Below the pieces are notes generated by a model. The model was given only the letters and a program-made list of their open reading frames with translations, had not been told where the DNA came from and ran no database searches. Below, in pieces: positions 7,051 to 14,957 of a DNA stretch of 28,612 nt (positions are counted from its first letter, which is position 1; every line of letters begins with the position of its first letter). Made by a program: the position numbers and the translations under genes. Source of the stretch: CAYFPO01 sp964345035 (GTDB lineage Bacteria > Fidelibacterota > Marinisomatia > SCGC-AAA003-L08 > GCA-002704045); NCBI GenBank assembly GCA_964345035.1, contig CAYFPO010000024.1:1-28612 (forward strand). Reading direction: 5' to 3'.

Positions 7051-8658
7051 ATGAAAATCGCCCTGGCACAGATTAATCCTACGGTAGGGGATTTTGCAGG
7101 GAATTCTGCCATGATCCAAAAAGTCATCTTTGACCATAATGAATCAGTTGACCTGATTGTATTTCCGGAAATGTCACTCACCGGGTACCCCCCGCAGGAT
7201 TTACTTTTTGAGCATGAGTTTATCACCACAGCGGAGATTACATTAAACAAAATCTCAGAGAATATTATGGATACTGCAGTGATATTAGGAACTATCCGTG
7301 AAGAAGGAGCAAAGCTCTACAATACGGCAGCAATCCTGCAGAATGGTAAAATAATCGGATACCGTGATAAAACCCTTCGTCCTGCATACGATGTATTCAA
7401 TGAAAACCGGTATTTTTCAGAATCAAAAAAAATACAACCAATTGAATTGGAATTAAAATCAGGAAAAGTCAAAATTGGGATTTTGATCTGTGAGGATTTA
7501 TGGGATGATAATTATGATACTAAAGTTACAGAAAAGCTGAATAGCAATGGAGCTGAACTATTTATCAATATCTCTGCATCACCATTTTACATCGATAAAT
7601 TCAGAGAACGTTACGAAATAGTTAAGAGTAAATCCAATGAGTTCAAGAAACACTTTATATACTGCAATTTGGTAGGAGCCCAGGATGAACTCATTTTTGA
7701 TGGTGCTTCATTTGCAGTGAATTCAAATGGTGAATGCATTGCACAAGCAGATTATTTCAACGAAGAAGTTTTGAGTATTGATATAGAAAATACTCAACCT
7801 GAAGCTCCCGCATTTCAGGAGGCAGAAGAATCCATTGTGGATGCCTTATCATTGGGCGTGAGGGATTATTTCAGAAAAACCGGACACACAAAAGCAATTT
7901 TAGGGCTCAGTGGTGGTATTGATTCAGCATTGACTGCTGCTATAGCATGCAATGCTTTGAATCCGGAAAATGTACTTGGTGTGAGTATGCCCTCAGTATT
8001 TTCATCTGATCACTCTGTGAGCGATGCTGAAACTCTTGCTGTAAATCTCGGTATGGAGTTTAAGATTATTCCAATAAAATCAATCAATGAATCTATGATT
8101 GGTTCGCTGAATGGGATATTAGACAATAAACCCGGTTTAGCAGAGGAAAATCTCCAGGCTCGGATCAGGGGAAATATTCTGATGACCATAGCCAATAAGA
8201 CTGGTGGTATGGTTTTGAATACAGGGAATAAAACTGAAACTGCGTTGGGTTATTGTACCCTATATGGTGATATGTGCGGTGCGATCGGTGTCATCAGCGA
8301 TCTGACAAAAACACAGGTGTATGCAGTATCCAACTGGATAAATAAGAGTAGGGATAGTGAAGTGATACCAATCGGATCTCTCACCAAGCCACCTTCTGCA
8401 GAATTGAAACCGGAACAGGTAGATCCGTTTGATTACGAGAAAATCAGTCCTTTTGTGGAACAGATGATTTCTGGAAGTAACAAAAAATCAAATTTTACAG
8501 ATTTTGGATTGTCTGAGGAAGAATCACATATTATGAAAAATAAAATTCGGTTTGCAGAATATAAACGCCGACAGGCAGCCCCTGGATTGAAAATTTCTAA
8601 AAAAGCATTTGGAATAGGTAGAAGATTCCCGATTGTGAATAAATTTAGGGATCAATGA
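7051..8658 (+). CDS. nadE: glutamine-dependent NAD+ synthetase
   Basis: Last step of NAD synthesis: amidation of deamido-NAD using ammonia released from glutamine. The 535-residue chain has an N-terminal nitrilase-type glutaminase domain with the catalytic triad Glu40 (VFPEMSLTGYPP), Lys107 (YRDKTLRP) and Cys147 (ILICEDLW), then the NAD synthetase domain with the pyrophosphate loop SGGIDS at 287-292 and the later GNKTETALGY. Length and order fit the fused glutamine-dependent form. It is separated from asnS by a single base, so the two are very probably co-transcribed. Both use amide chemistry but have no direct metabolic link. Confidence 0.97.
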   Translation: MKIALAQINPTVGDFAGNSAMIQKVIFDHNESVDLIVFPEMSLTGYPPQDLLFEHEFITTAEITLNKISENIMDTAVILGTIREEGAKLYNTAAILQNGKIIGYRDKTLRPAYDVFNENRYFSESKKIQPIELELKSGKVKIGILICEDLWDDNYDTKVTEKLNSNGAELFINISASPFYIDKFRERYEIVKSKSNEFKKHFIYCNLVGAQDELIFDGASFAVNSNGECIAQADYFNEEVLSIDIENTQPEAPAFQEAEESIVDALSLGVRDYFRKTGHTKAILGLSGGIDSALTAAIACNALNPENVLGVSMPSVFSSDHSVSDAETLAVNLGMEFKIIPIKSINESMIGSLNGILDNKPGLAEENLQARIRGNILMTIANKTGGMVLNTGNKTETALGYCTLYGDMCGAIGVISDLTKTQVYAVSNWINKSRDSEVIPIGSLTKPPSAELKPEQVDPFDYEKISPFVEQMISGSNKKSNFTDFGLSEEESHIMKNKIRFAEYKRRQAAPGLKISKKAFGIGRRFPIVNKFRDQ

Positions 8659-8714
8659 TTTGTATTTAATGGTACGTTTAATAATATTCAAAAGGAATTA
8701 GGATAGGAGGAATG

Positions 8715-9155
8715 ATGATAAAAAGTTCCATTTTCACATTACTGGTAGGTTTGGTATTTTCCCAAACAGTTGCTACTGTCGCCGGATATGATTGGACGGG
8801 CTGGCATGAATCCACTAAAATTGGTTACATTAACGGGTTTTTCAGTGGATTGGCAGGATTTGAAATTGCGTTATCTGAGGCGGAATCAATGGAAAAGGAG
8901 AGAAATCCGTATTGGCACGCACCTTTAGTAGTGGACATTACTCGTGCCAATTCCGGTGAATATTCATCATTTTTGAACACATTGACCGGGAAAGAGATCG
9001 TTCAGCGTGTGGATGGATTTTACACTGAGCCGGATAATATAGGCATCCGAATACAGGATGCATTCAGAGTTATTAATCTACGTGGTGCAGGGAATACAGA
9101 AAAAGGGGACCACCTTTTAATTCAATTTCAGAAGGAATACCTAAAAGGTAAATAA
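8715..9155 (+). CDS. small secreted protein of unknown function
   Basis: About 146 residues with a Sec signal peptide (KSSIFTLLVGLVFSQTVATVAG). The mature part starts YDWTGWHESTKIGYINGFFSG, then has a mixed-charge region and the segment FYTEPDNIGIRIQDAFRVINL. A strong ribosome-binding site AGGAGG (8705-8710) precedes two consecutive ATGs at 8712 and 8715; the second has the more workable spacing. The W-x-x-x-x-K-x-x-Y-x-x-G-F pattern recalls several small periplasmic proteins (including the Rap1a/Tai fold), but the match is too weak to name a family. It sits 53 bp after nadE and 6 bp before the comEC-like gene. Confidence 0.7.
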   Translation: MIKSSIFTLLVGLVFSQTVATVAGYDWTGWHESTKIGYINGFFSGLAGFEIALSEAESMEKERNPYWHAPLVVDITRANSGEYSSFLNTLTGKEIVQRVDGFYTEPDNIGIRIQDAFRVINLRGAGNTEKGDHLLIQFQKEYLKGK

Positions 9156-9161
9156 ACTCAC

Positions 9162-11477
9162 TTGAATTCTTTCATCCGCCGAATACCTGTCGTTAAATTT
9201 CTCATTCCACAAATTTTTGGAATACTCGCTGCAGTATATATCCCTTTACCTGGATTTCTATTCTGGTTATTTTTCATCCTCTTTGTATCAATTTTGTTTA
9301 CAGGAAAATACCAATTTGCCGTCCCAATAATTTTGTTTCTAATTCTTTTTTACCGCACTGAAGAAAAACAACAGTGGGAGCCTTTTGAATATTCCAGTAA
9401 AACAACTGAACCCATTATTGGTGTAGTAGAATATATCACCAAAACAGCAAATAAAATGAAATATGAACTATTGCTGCAGACACCGGTATCTGGTGAAAAA
9501 GCAATTTTGCGATGGAGTGACAGTCTTCATGTATTTCCCGGGGACACCTTGCTTATTTTGGGAAAAATACTTCAGCCTGAACCACCCAGAAATCCCGGAG
9601 CATTTGATTACGGGAAATATTTGAAAACAAACCGGATTTCATTTCTCCTTTCCCGGGATTCAAAAATAGAAGCCATATTGCATGGTAATTTATCATTAAA
9701 CCGTTGGTATTATTCTTTAAGACTGAAGATCAACCACATCATTCACAGACATATAGACAAACCATTTTCCGGTGTGATGCTTGGCTTGGTTCTGGGTGAG
9801 AAAGGGGAAATCGATCCGGATATTATCTCTAATTATCAAAAGTTAGGCGTTGTACATATATTAGCGGTTTCCGGGCTGCACGTGGGGTATGTACTGCTTA
9901 TCCTGATGCAGATTGGGAAACTTTTCCGAATGAATGATATCATTCGCTTTATACTGATCTGCGGAGGGCTTATATTCTATATGGGACTCACCGGTTATCG
10001 TCCAAGTGTGGTCAGAGCAGGAATAATGGCAATTTTATATGCCTACGGTAAGTATGGGGAAAAAACAGTGAATACCTGGAATATTCTTGGTTGTACAGCT
10101 TTTATTTTACTACTTGTTAATCCTATGCAATTATATTCTGCGGGATTTCAACTTTCATTTGGTGCCGTAACAGGAATCCTGTTTACAATTTCAAGACTCC
10201 CATTGATTGAGGATAAATTCAATAATTTTAAAACAATCAGGAAAAAGAAATGGGTACGGTATCTAACCGATGGGGTTACAGGTTCTTTTGGTGCTCAGTT
10301 GGGGACTTTCCTCCCTTTAGCGATTGTTTTCAAATCTATCCCGGTGTGGGGTGTGGTAGTCAATGTATTCATCATACCAATTGCCGGGTTGGTGGTGGTA
10401 GCAGGATTTGTGACAGTATTATCGGGATTTATCAGCTCATTTTTTGGCAGTATCTACGGACATGCCGGGTGGGGTGTCATTTGGCTAATGAATAAAATAG
10501 CCCTATTATTTGACTTTTTGCCCAATCAAACTTTTTATACAGGGTTATTCACCACAACTGAACTGGCTGCAATATTTATCATAGTTTTTCTCCTCTGGAA
10601 TGTGCAGATCCACCGATACCGGGTTAAATTAACAATTGCAGTGTTGGTATTTGGACTGTTCTTTCTTTTCAATTCTATTTTCTTCCCCAAACCACTCTCG
10701 GTGACATATTTGGATGTAGGACAGGGCGATTCTGCAGTAATTGAATATGAGGACAAAGTTGTACTTATTGACGCTGGATTTTCCGGATTTGGAAAGGATT
10801 ATGGAAATTGGGTCCTAAACCCGTATTTCAAATTCAAAGGAATTTCTGAAATTGATCTTGTGATTATGACTCATCCTCACGCAGATCACATTGGTGGATT
10901 ATTGTCTGTATTAACCGATGTGAAAGTGGTAGAAATTTGGGATACCTGGAATAATTACAAATCAGCCATTTATACTGAAATTCTTAATTTCGCAGAAAAT
11001 AATAATATTACTCTGACCAAACCCCTTCCGGGGGATACATATACAATTAATAATGCTGTAATAACTGTTTTATATCCGGATAGTATTCAGTCAATATCAG
11101 CCAGGAATATTAATGATGCATCCATAGTATGCAGGTTAGATCATAGAGAAAATACCTTTCTTTTTATGGGAGATGCAGAAGTCCGTGCAGAAAGGATTGT
11201 CACTCAACTGGAGAATGTATTAGAAGTTGATGTGGTAAAATTAGGACATCATGGCTCCAAGACCAGTTCAATTCAACCAATTGTGGATTTAACAAATGCA
11301 GATATTGGAATTATATCAGTCGGCAGAAAAAATAAATATGGTCATCCATCAGAAGGAGTAATGACAAGATGGATAAATTCAGGGACTACTTTATACAGAA
11401 CTGATATTTCAGGTGCTGTTACCATTAAATCAGATGGAAAAAATATACAAGTGAGTGCCTTTATTGATCCACAATAA
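9162..11477 (+). CDS. comEC: ComEC/Rec2-family DNA uptake membrane protein
   Basis: Inner-membrane channel protein that in naturally competent bacteria carries single-stranded DNA into the cytoplasm. The 771 residues comprise an N-terminal hydrophobic part and OB-like region (about 1-160), the multi-spanning competence domain (about 195-500; diagnostic LGVVHILAVSGLHVGYVLLI and TGYRPSVVRAGIM), and a C-terminal metallo-beta-lactamase-like domain (about 515-771) with YLDVGQGDSAVI, HPHADH at 571-576 and HHGSK at 696-700. All three ComEC parts are present, so the gene looks intact. Translation starts at TTG (9162), 6 bp after the preceding gene, with no strong ribosome-binding site. No other competence gene is in the window. 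Confidence 0.93.
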   Translation: MNSFIRRIPVVKFLIPQIFGILAAVYIPLPGFLFWLFFILFVSILFTGKYQFAVPIILFLILFYRTEEKQQWEPFEYSSKTTEPIIGVVEYITKTANKMKYELLLQTPVSGEKAILRWSDSLHVFPGDTLLILGKILQPEPPRNPGAFDYGKYLKTNRISFLLSRDSKIEAILHGNLSLNRWYYSLRLKINHIIHRHIDKPFSGVMLGLVLGEKGEIDPDIISNYQKLGVVHILAVSGLHVGYVLLILMQIGKLFRMNDIIRFILICGGLIFYMGLTGYRPSVVRAGIMAILYAYGKYGEKTVNTWNILGCTAFILLLVNPMQLYSAGFQLSFGAVTGILFTISRLPLIEDKFNNFKTIRKKKWVRYLTDGVTGSFGAQLGTFLPLAIVFKSIPVWGVVVNVFIIPIAGLVVVAGFVTVLSGFISSFFGSIYGHAGWGVIWLMNKIALLFDFLPNQTFYTGLFTTTELAAIFIIVFLLWNVQIHRYRVKLTIAVLVFGLFFLFNSIFFPKPLSVTYLDVGQGDSAVIEYEDKVVLIDAGFSGFGKDYGNWVLNPYFKFKGISEIDLVIMTHPHADHIGGLLSVLTDVKVVEIWDTWNNYKSAIYTEILNFAENNNITLTKPLPGDTYTINNAVITVLYPDSIQSISARNINDASIVCRLDHRENTFLFMGDAEVRAERIVTQLENVLEVDVVKLGHHGSKTSSIQPIVDLTNADIGIISVGRKNKYGHPSEGVMTRWINSGTTLYRTDISGAVTIKSDGKNIQVSAFIDPQ

Positions 11478-11494
11478 TTGCTGGTGTAAACCCC

Positions 11495-12139
11495 TTACAT
11501 TTTTAAAAAGCTGACTAACTCGTCTAAATTATCAAACACCGGCACACCTGTTTTTACCAATCTGGATTTTAATTGATGCTGTCTGTGGATTAATATACAG
11601 TCCACTCCCATTGTTTCTGCAACTGCAAAGTCGTGGTCAGTATCTCCTATAAGAAGCACATCATTTCCAGGTAGATTCAGATTATTCATCATATTTTTAC
11701 CAGACACCAGTTTGCCGTCAGCATAATGATTATGAAGCCCTGAAATATTAACAAAATATTCAGATAAGTTAAAGTAATCCATAAAGCGATTTAACTGCTG
11801 CTGTTCCTGTGCTGAGAGCAAAGATTGGGCAACTCCCAAATTCTGAAATTGTTCAATAACTGGCACAGAATCAGAAAATAATTGAGTTTCATTCCATCGC
11901 TTATTGTATTCCACAATAAATTCAGTCCCAGGGATTTCAAACGGTTCATGTTCAAATGTAAATCCCAACCGTTTATAATACTCAATTATAGGGAAACCGA
12001 ATACAGATTGATATTGAATTAAATCGAATTCTGGCATATTTCTCCGTTTCAGAAGTTTATTCATTACATCCACACATAGCCATGCATCATCCAACAAGGT
12101 ACCATTCCAGTCCCAGATAATATGCCTGTATTTACTCAC
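11495..12139 (-). CDS. HAD-superfamily hydrolase (phosphoglycolate phosphatase-like)
   Basis: A 214-residue haloacid dehalogenase-type phosphatase. Motif I is IIWDWNGTLLDD with nucleophile Asp10; position 12, usually the Asp general acid/base, is Asn. The cap helices follow (about 20-85), then motif II LLSA, a Lys-containing motif III region (GKLVSGKNMM) and motif IV GDTDHDFAVAETMG. The DWNGT form is recurrent in one subgroup of HAD proteins, so it need not mean inactivity, but it may change specificity. It lies 55 bp downstream of mdh on the same strand and may be co-transcribed with it. A phosphoglycolate-type substrate is a guess from family shape. It converges with comEC; the stops are only 17 bp apart. 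Confidence 0.85.
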   Translation of the reverse strand: MSKYRHIIWDWNGTLLDDAWLCVDVMNKLLKRRNMPEFDLIQYQSVFGFPIIEYYKRLGFTFEHEPFEIPGTEFIVEYNKRWNETQLFSDSVPVIEQFQNLGVAQSLLSAQEQQQLNRFMDYFNLSEYFVNISGLHNHYADGKLVSGKNMMNNLNLPGNDVLLIGDTDHDFAVAETMGVDCILIHRQHQLKSRLVKTGVPVFDNLDELVSFLKM

Positions 12140-12194
12140 TGCTAATTTTAGAGAATTTTCAAGAATAAATTTGTGAGTTAATTAACTCCTGAAT

Positions 12195-13130
12195 TTATAG
12201 ACCCGTTTCCTCGACTGTTTTTTTGACAGATTTTAAAGTATTTTCAAGTGCTGATCTCTCATCAGGAAGAAGATCAAATTCAAGAATTTTTTCAATTCCA
12301 TTGGCTCCAATTACTGTCGGAACTCCGATGAAAAATCCATGTACACCAAATTCTCCTTCACACAACGATGCACAAGGAATCACCCGTTTTTTATCTTTCA
12401 GGTAGGATTCAGCCATTTCAATTGCACAAGCTGCTGGTGCATAATATGCAGATCCATTCCCAAATAATTTGACAATTTCTCCTCCGCCAAATTTGGTTCT
12501 ATTTTCAATTTCCTTTAACCGTTCGGACGAAATCAGTGATGTTACCGGAACACCGCCAACAGTTGCGAGTCTTGAAACCGGGACCATTGAATCTCCATGT
12601 CCCCCCAAAACCATACAGGTTACATCCTGAACGGAATATCCTGTTTCCATAGCTATAAATGTTCTGAAACGTCCACTGTCCAATGCTCCAGCCATACCGA
12701 TCACTTTATTTTTGGAAAACCCTGAAATTTTGTAGAATGCATACACAATCGCATCCAATGGATTGGACAATACTATTACAAATGCATTTGGGGCATGTTC
12801 TTTTACATTATTTGCTACATCGGTGATAATTTTTAAATTTATCTGAAGGAGATCTTCTCGATCCATCCCTGGTTTTCGGGGGACACCGGCAGTAATAATA
12901 ACCACGTCAGAATTTTGAATAGCAGAATAGTCTGAATTTCCCTCCAGATTTATATCATAACCATCGTGTGGGCACAATTGCATAATATCCAGCGCTTTCC
13001 CTTTGATCATACCTTCTGCATTTGGGATGTCAACAATTACCACATCTCCCAATTCTTTTTGGGCAGCAAGCAGGGCAAGGTTACCACCGATTTGACCGCC
13101 TCCAATCAGTGCTATTTTATTTCTTTTCAT
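12195..13130 (-). CDS. mdh: NAD-dependent malate dehydrogenase
   Basis: Interconverts malate and oxaloacetate in the TCA cycle. 311 residues, of the LDH-like tetrameric type. The Rossmann loop is IGGGQIGG (Gly10, 12, 15), with Asp34 at the end of the second strand giving NAD preference. Substrate-binding arginines are in GVPRKPGMDR (Arg85 and Arg91), which marks malate over lactate, and the catalytic His lies in GGHGDSMVP. A good ribosome-binding site (AGGAGA on the minus strand, 13137-13142) precedes the ATG. It is transcribed divergently from fumC, the enzyme of the preceding TCA step; the 181-bp gap between them must hold both promoters. Confidence 0.97.
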   Translation of the reverse strand: MKRNKIALIGGGQIGGNLALLAAQKELGDVVIVDIPNAEGMIKGKALDIMQLCPHDGYDINLEGNSDYSAIQNSDVVIITAGVPRKPGMDREDLLQINLKIITDVANNVKEHAPNAFVIVLSNPLDAIVYAFYKISGFSKNKVIGMAGALDSGRFRTFIAMETGYSVQDVTCMVLGGHGDSMVPVSRLATVGGVPVTSLISSERLKEIENRTKFGGGEIVKLFGNGSAYYAPAACAIEMAESYLKDKKRVIPCASLCEGEFGVHGFFIGVPTVIGANGIEKILEFDLLPDERSALENTLKSVKKTVEETGL

Positions 13131-13172
13131 AGAAATTCTCCTGAATTAATTTAGTGATTTGAGTAATAGAAT

Positions 13173-13190
13173 TGATTTTATTAAAAATCA
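13173..13190. promoter_or_regulatory. 7-bp inverted repeat in the mdh-fumC divergent promoter region
   Basis: TGATTTT (13173-13179), ATTA, AAAATCA (13184-13190) is perfectly symmetrical and sits 43 bp from the mdh start and 122 bp from the fumC start. An AT-rich palindrome between divergent, functionally linked genes is a plausible operator, but the motif is short and compositionally easy to get by chance. Confidence 0.3.
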
Positions 13191-13311
13191 GCTGGAAAAT
13201 TTACATAGATAAATCATTGTGAAATTAGAAGGATTTTCAATTCTTGGGTGTTTGAGAAATACTGTAAATTTTGATTGTATTTTAATTAACTAATTTTATC
13301 AGGAGAATTGA

Positions 13312-14700
13312 ATGGCATATCGAATTGAAACAGATAGTATGGGCGAAATTCAGGTTCCATCGGAAAAATTCTGGGGCGCACAGACCCAAAGATCTCTGCA
13401 AAACTTTAAAATTGGGAAAGAACATTTTCCCAGAGAATTCATCCATGCATACGGATTAATTAAGTTGGTTGCTGCTGAAGTTAATGCAGAATTTGGATTG
13501 ATTGCGTCGGATATTAATGATGCTATACAAAATGCAGCTCAGGAAGTGATTGATGGCAAATGGGATGATCAATTCCCATTGGTGATTTGGCAGACCGGAA
13601 GCGGTACACAGACGAATATGAATTTCAACGAAGTTATTGCAAATCTTGCCAGCGTAAAGCTTGGGGGTGAATCTGGAAATAAGAAACCTGTCCATCCAAA
13701 CGACCATGTAAATCGTTCCCAGTCTACCAATGATACTTTTCCTACCGCAATTAATATTGCAGTGGGAGTGGAAATAAACAACCACCTCATTCCGGCTGTT
13801 GAAAAATTAAAAGATGCGTTGAGTCAAAAATCGAAAGAATTTTCGAAAATAATAAAATTAGGCCGTACACATTTACAGGATGCAACCCCCTTAACGCTTG
13901 GTCAGGAATTCTCAGGGTATGCTTCACAATTAAGTCATACAGTTGATGGAATCAATGCCTCCCTGCCACACATTTTTGAATTGGCCATGGGCGGGACTGC
14001 CGTTGGAACCGGGCTTAACGCACCAAAAGGATTTTCTGAAAAGTGTGCTGAATTAATAGCCAAAAAAACCGGACTGCAGTTTCAAACAGCAAGAAATAAA
14101 TTCGAAGCATTGGGAGCTCAGGATTCTGTAGTCAAAATGTCTGGTGCTTTAAAAACATTAGCAGTGTCGCTGAATAAAATTGCGAATGATATCCGATGGC
14201 TGGGTAGTGGACCACGAGCAGGAATCGGTGAAATAATATTGCCTTCAAATGAACCCGGTAGTTCCATTATGCCGGGTAAAGTAAATCCCACGCAATGTGA
14301 AGCAGTAACCATGGTCTCTGCCCAGGTAATAGGAAACGACACAACTCTTACCATGGCAGGAGCATCAGGGAATTTTGAACTGAATGTTTATAGACCGGTG
14401 ATTGCATATAATATTCTTCAATCAATTCAGATTTTGGGGGATGTGTGTAAATCTTTTTGTGATAATTGTGTATCAGGAATTCAGGCAAATAGAGAGATAA
14501 TTAGCAGGAATCTGAATAATTCACTCATGTTGGTAACAGCATTAACTCCACATATTGGATATGATAAAGCAGCAAATGCTGCAAAAAAAGCACATTCAGA
14601 AAACACTACACTAAAAGAAGCCGTTGTATCCTTATCCTATCTATCTGAAGAAGAATATGACCAATTGGTAGTTCCAGAAAATATGATATCTCCATCATAA
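13312..14700 (+). CDS. fumC: class II fumarate hydratase
   Basis: Oxygen-stable, iron-free fumarase converting fumarate to malate. 462 residues as usual for the family. Visible signatures are the substrate-binding TGSGTQTNMN, GRTHLQDATPLTLGQEFSGY carrying the catalytic His region, and the family signature GSSIMPGKVNPTQCEA starting at residue 316. The ATG is preceded by AGGAGA (13301-13306) at good spacing. Divergent from mdh, whose product uses the malate formed here, so common regulation is likely. Confidence 0.97.
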   Translation: MAYRIETDSMGEIQVPSEKFWGAQTQRSLQNFKIGKEHFPREFIHAYGLIKLVAAEVNAEFGLIASDINDAIQNAAQEVIDGKWDDQFPLVIWQTGSGTQTNMNFNEVIANLASVKLGGESGNKKPVHPNDHVNRSQSTNDTFPTAINIAVGVEINNHLIPAVEKLKDALSQKSKEFSKIIKLGRTHLQDATPLTLGQEFSGYASQLSHTVDGINASLPHIFELAMGGTAVGTGLNAPKGFSEKCAELIAKKTGLQFQTARNKFEALGAQDSVVKMSGALKTLAVSLNKIANDIRWLGSGPRAGIGEIILPSNEPGSSIMPGKVNPTQCEAVTMVSAQVIGNDTTLTMAGASGNFELNVYRPVIAYNILQSIQILGDVCKSFCDNCVSGIQANREIISRNLNNSLMLVTALTPHIGYDKAANAAKKAHSENTTLKEAVVSLSYLSEEEYDQLVVPENMISPS

Positions 14701-14725
14701 CAATATTATACTTGTATTTTGAATA

Positions 14726-14741
14726 TGTGATATAAATCACG
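14726..14741. promoter_or_regulatory. CRP/FNR-family-like binding site
   Basis: TGTGA-TATAAA-TCACG matches the CRP half-sites TGTGA-N6-TCACA at nine of ten positions, and the symmetry extends to ATGTGATATAAATCACGT with one mismatched pair. It lies 25 bp after fumC and about 217 bp before the ATG of the scaffold-like gene, in an intergenic region of 257 bp. A Crp-Fnr family regulator in this organism is not shown by the window; the call is by motif. Confidence 0.45.
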
Positions 14742-14748
14742 TGCTGCC

Positions 14749-14776
14749 CATACAATCACTAATTTTTTATTGTATG
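14749..14776. terminator. 8-bp hairpin downstream of fumC
   Basis: CATACAAT (14749-14756) and ATTGTATG (14769-14776) pair perfectly around a 12-nt loop that itself contains six T residues. It is placed where the fumC transcript should end, but the T-run is in the loop rather than after the stem and the stem is AT-rich, so termination is only possible, not clear. Confidence 0.35.
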
Positions 14777-14809
14777 AGAGTCCTAATATTCATAAATTTC
14801 GCACGATAA

Positions 14810-14820
14810 TTTAGTCTAAA
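14810..14820. promoter_or_regulatory. palindrome TTTAGNCTAAA, copy 1
   Basis: TTTAGTCTAAA at 14810-14820, 137 bp before the scaffold-like gene. A second copy, TTTAGACTAAA, lies at 18275-18285 just before the next gene. The shared palindrome may be a common operator or may reflect AT-rich chance. Confidence 0.3.
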
Positions 14821-14903
14821 AGGCTAAATTTCATAACTGAGTAAATAGGAGGTTTTACTTAAGCAAGGAAAATTTCCCCATATTTATTCAATGCAAATTT
14901 GAT

Positions 14904-14957
14904 TATAATACTGGGGATTGTTTTGATTAATTCACAATTAATTAGGAGGGAATTTGA
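14904..14957 (+). promoter_or_regulatory. candidate -10 box and strong ribosome-binding site for the scaffold-like gene
   Basis: A consensus TATAAT at 14904-14909 has no convincing TTGACA partner upstream. AGGAGGG at 14944-14950 sits 7 nt before the ATG at 14958, the strongest Shine-Dalgarno in the window, suggesting high expression. A second orphan AGGAGG at 14847-14852 has no start codon within reach. Confidence 0.5.

Noticed and set aside
11478..11505. bidirectional terminator between comEC and the HAD gene (TGTAA ACCCC TTACA followed by T5)
   Set aside because: The stem is only 5 bp and AT-rich, and it overlaps the HAD stop codon. It is too weak to call.
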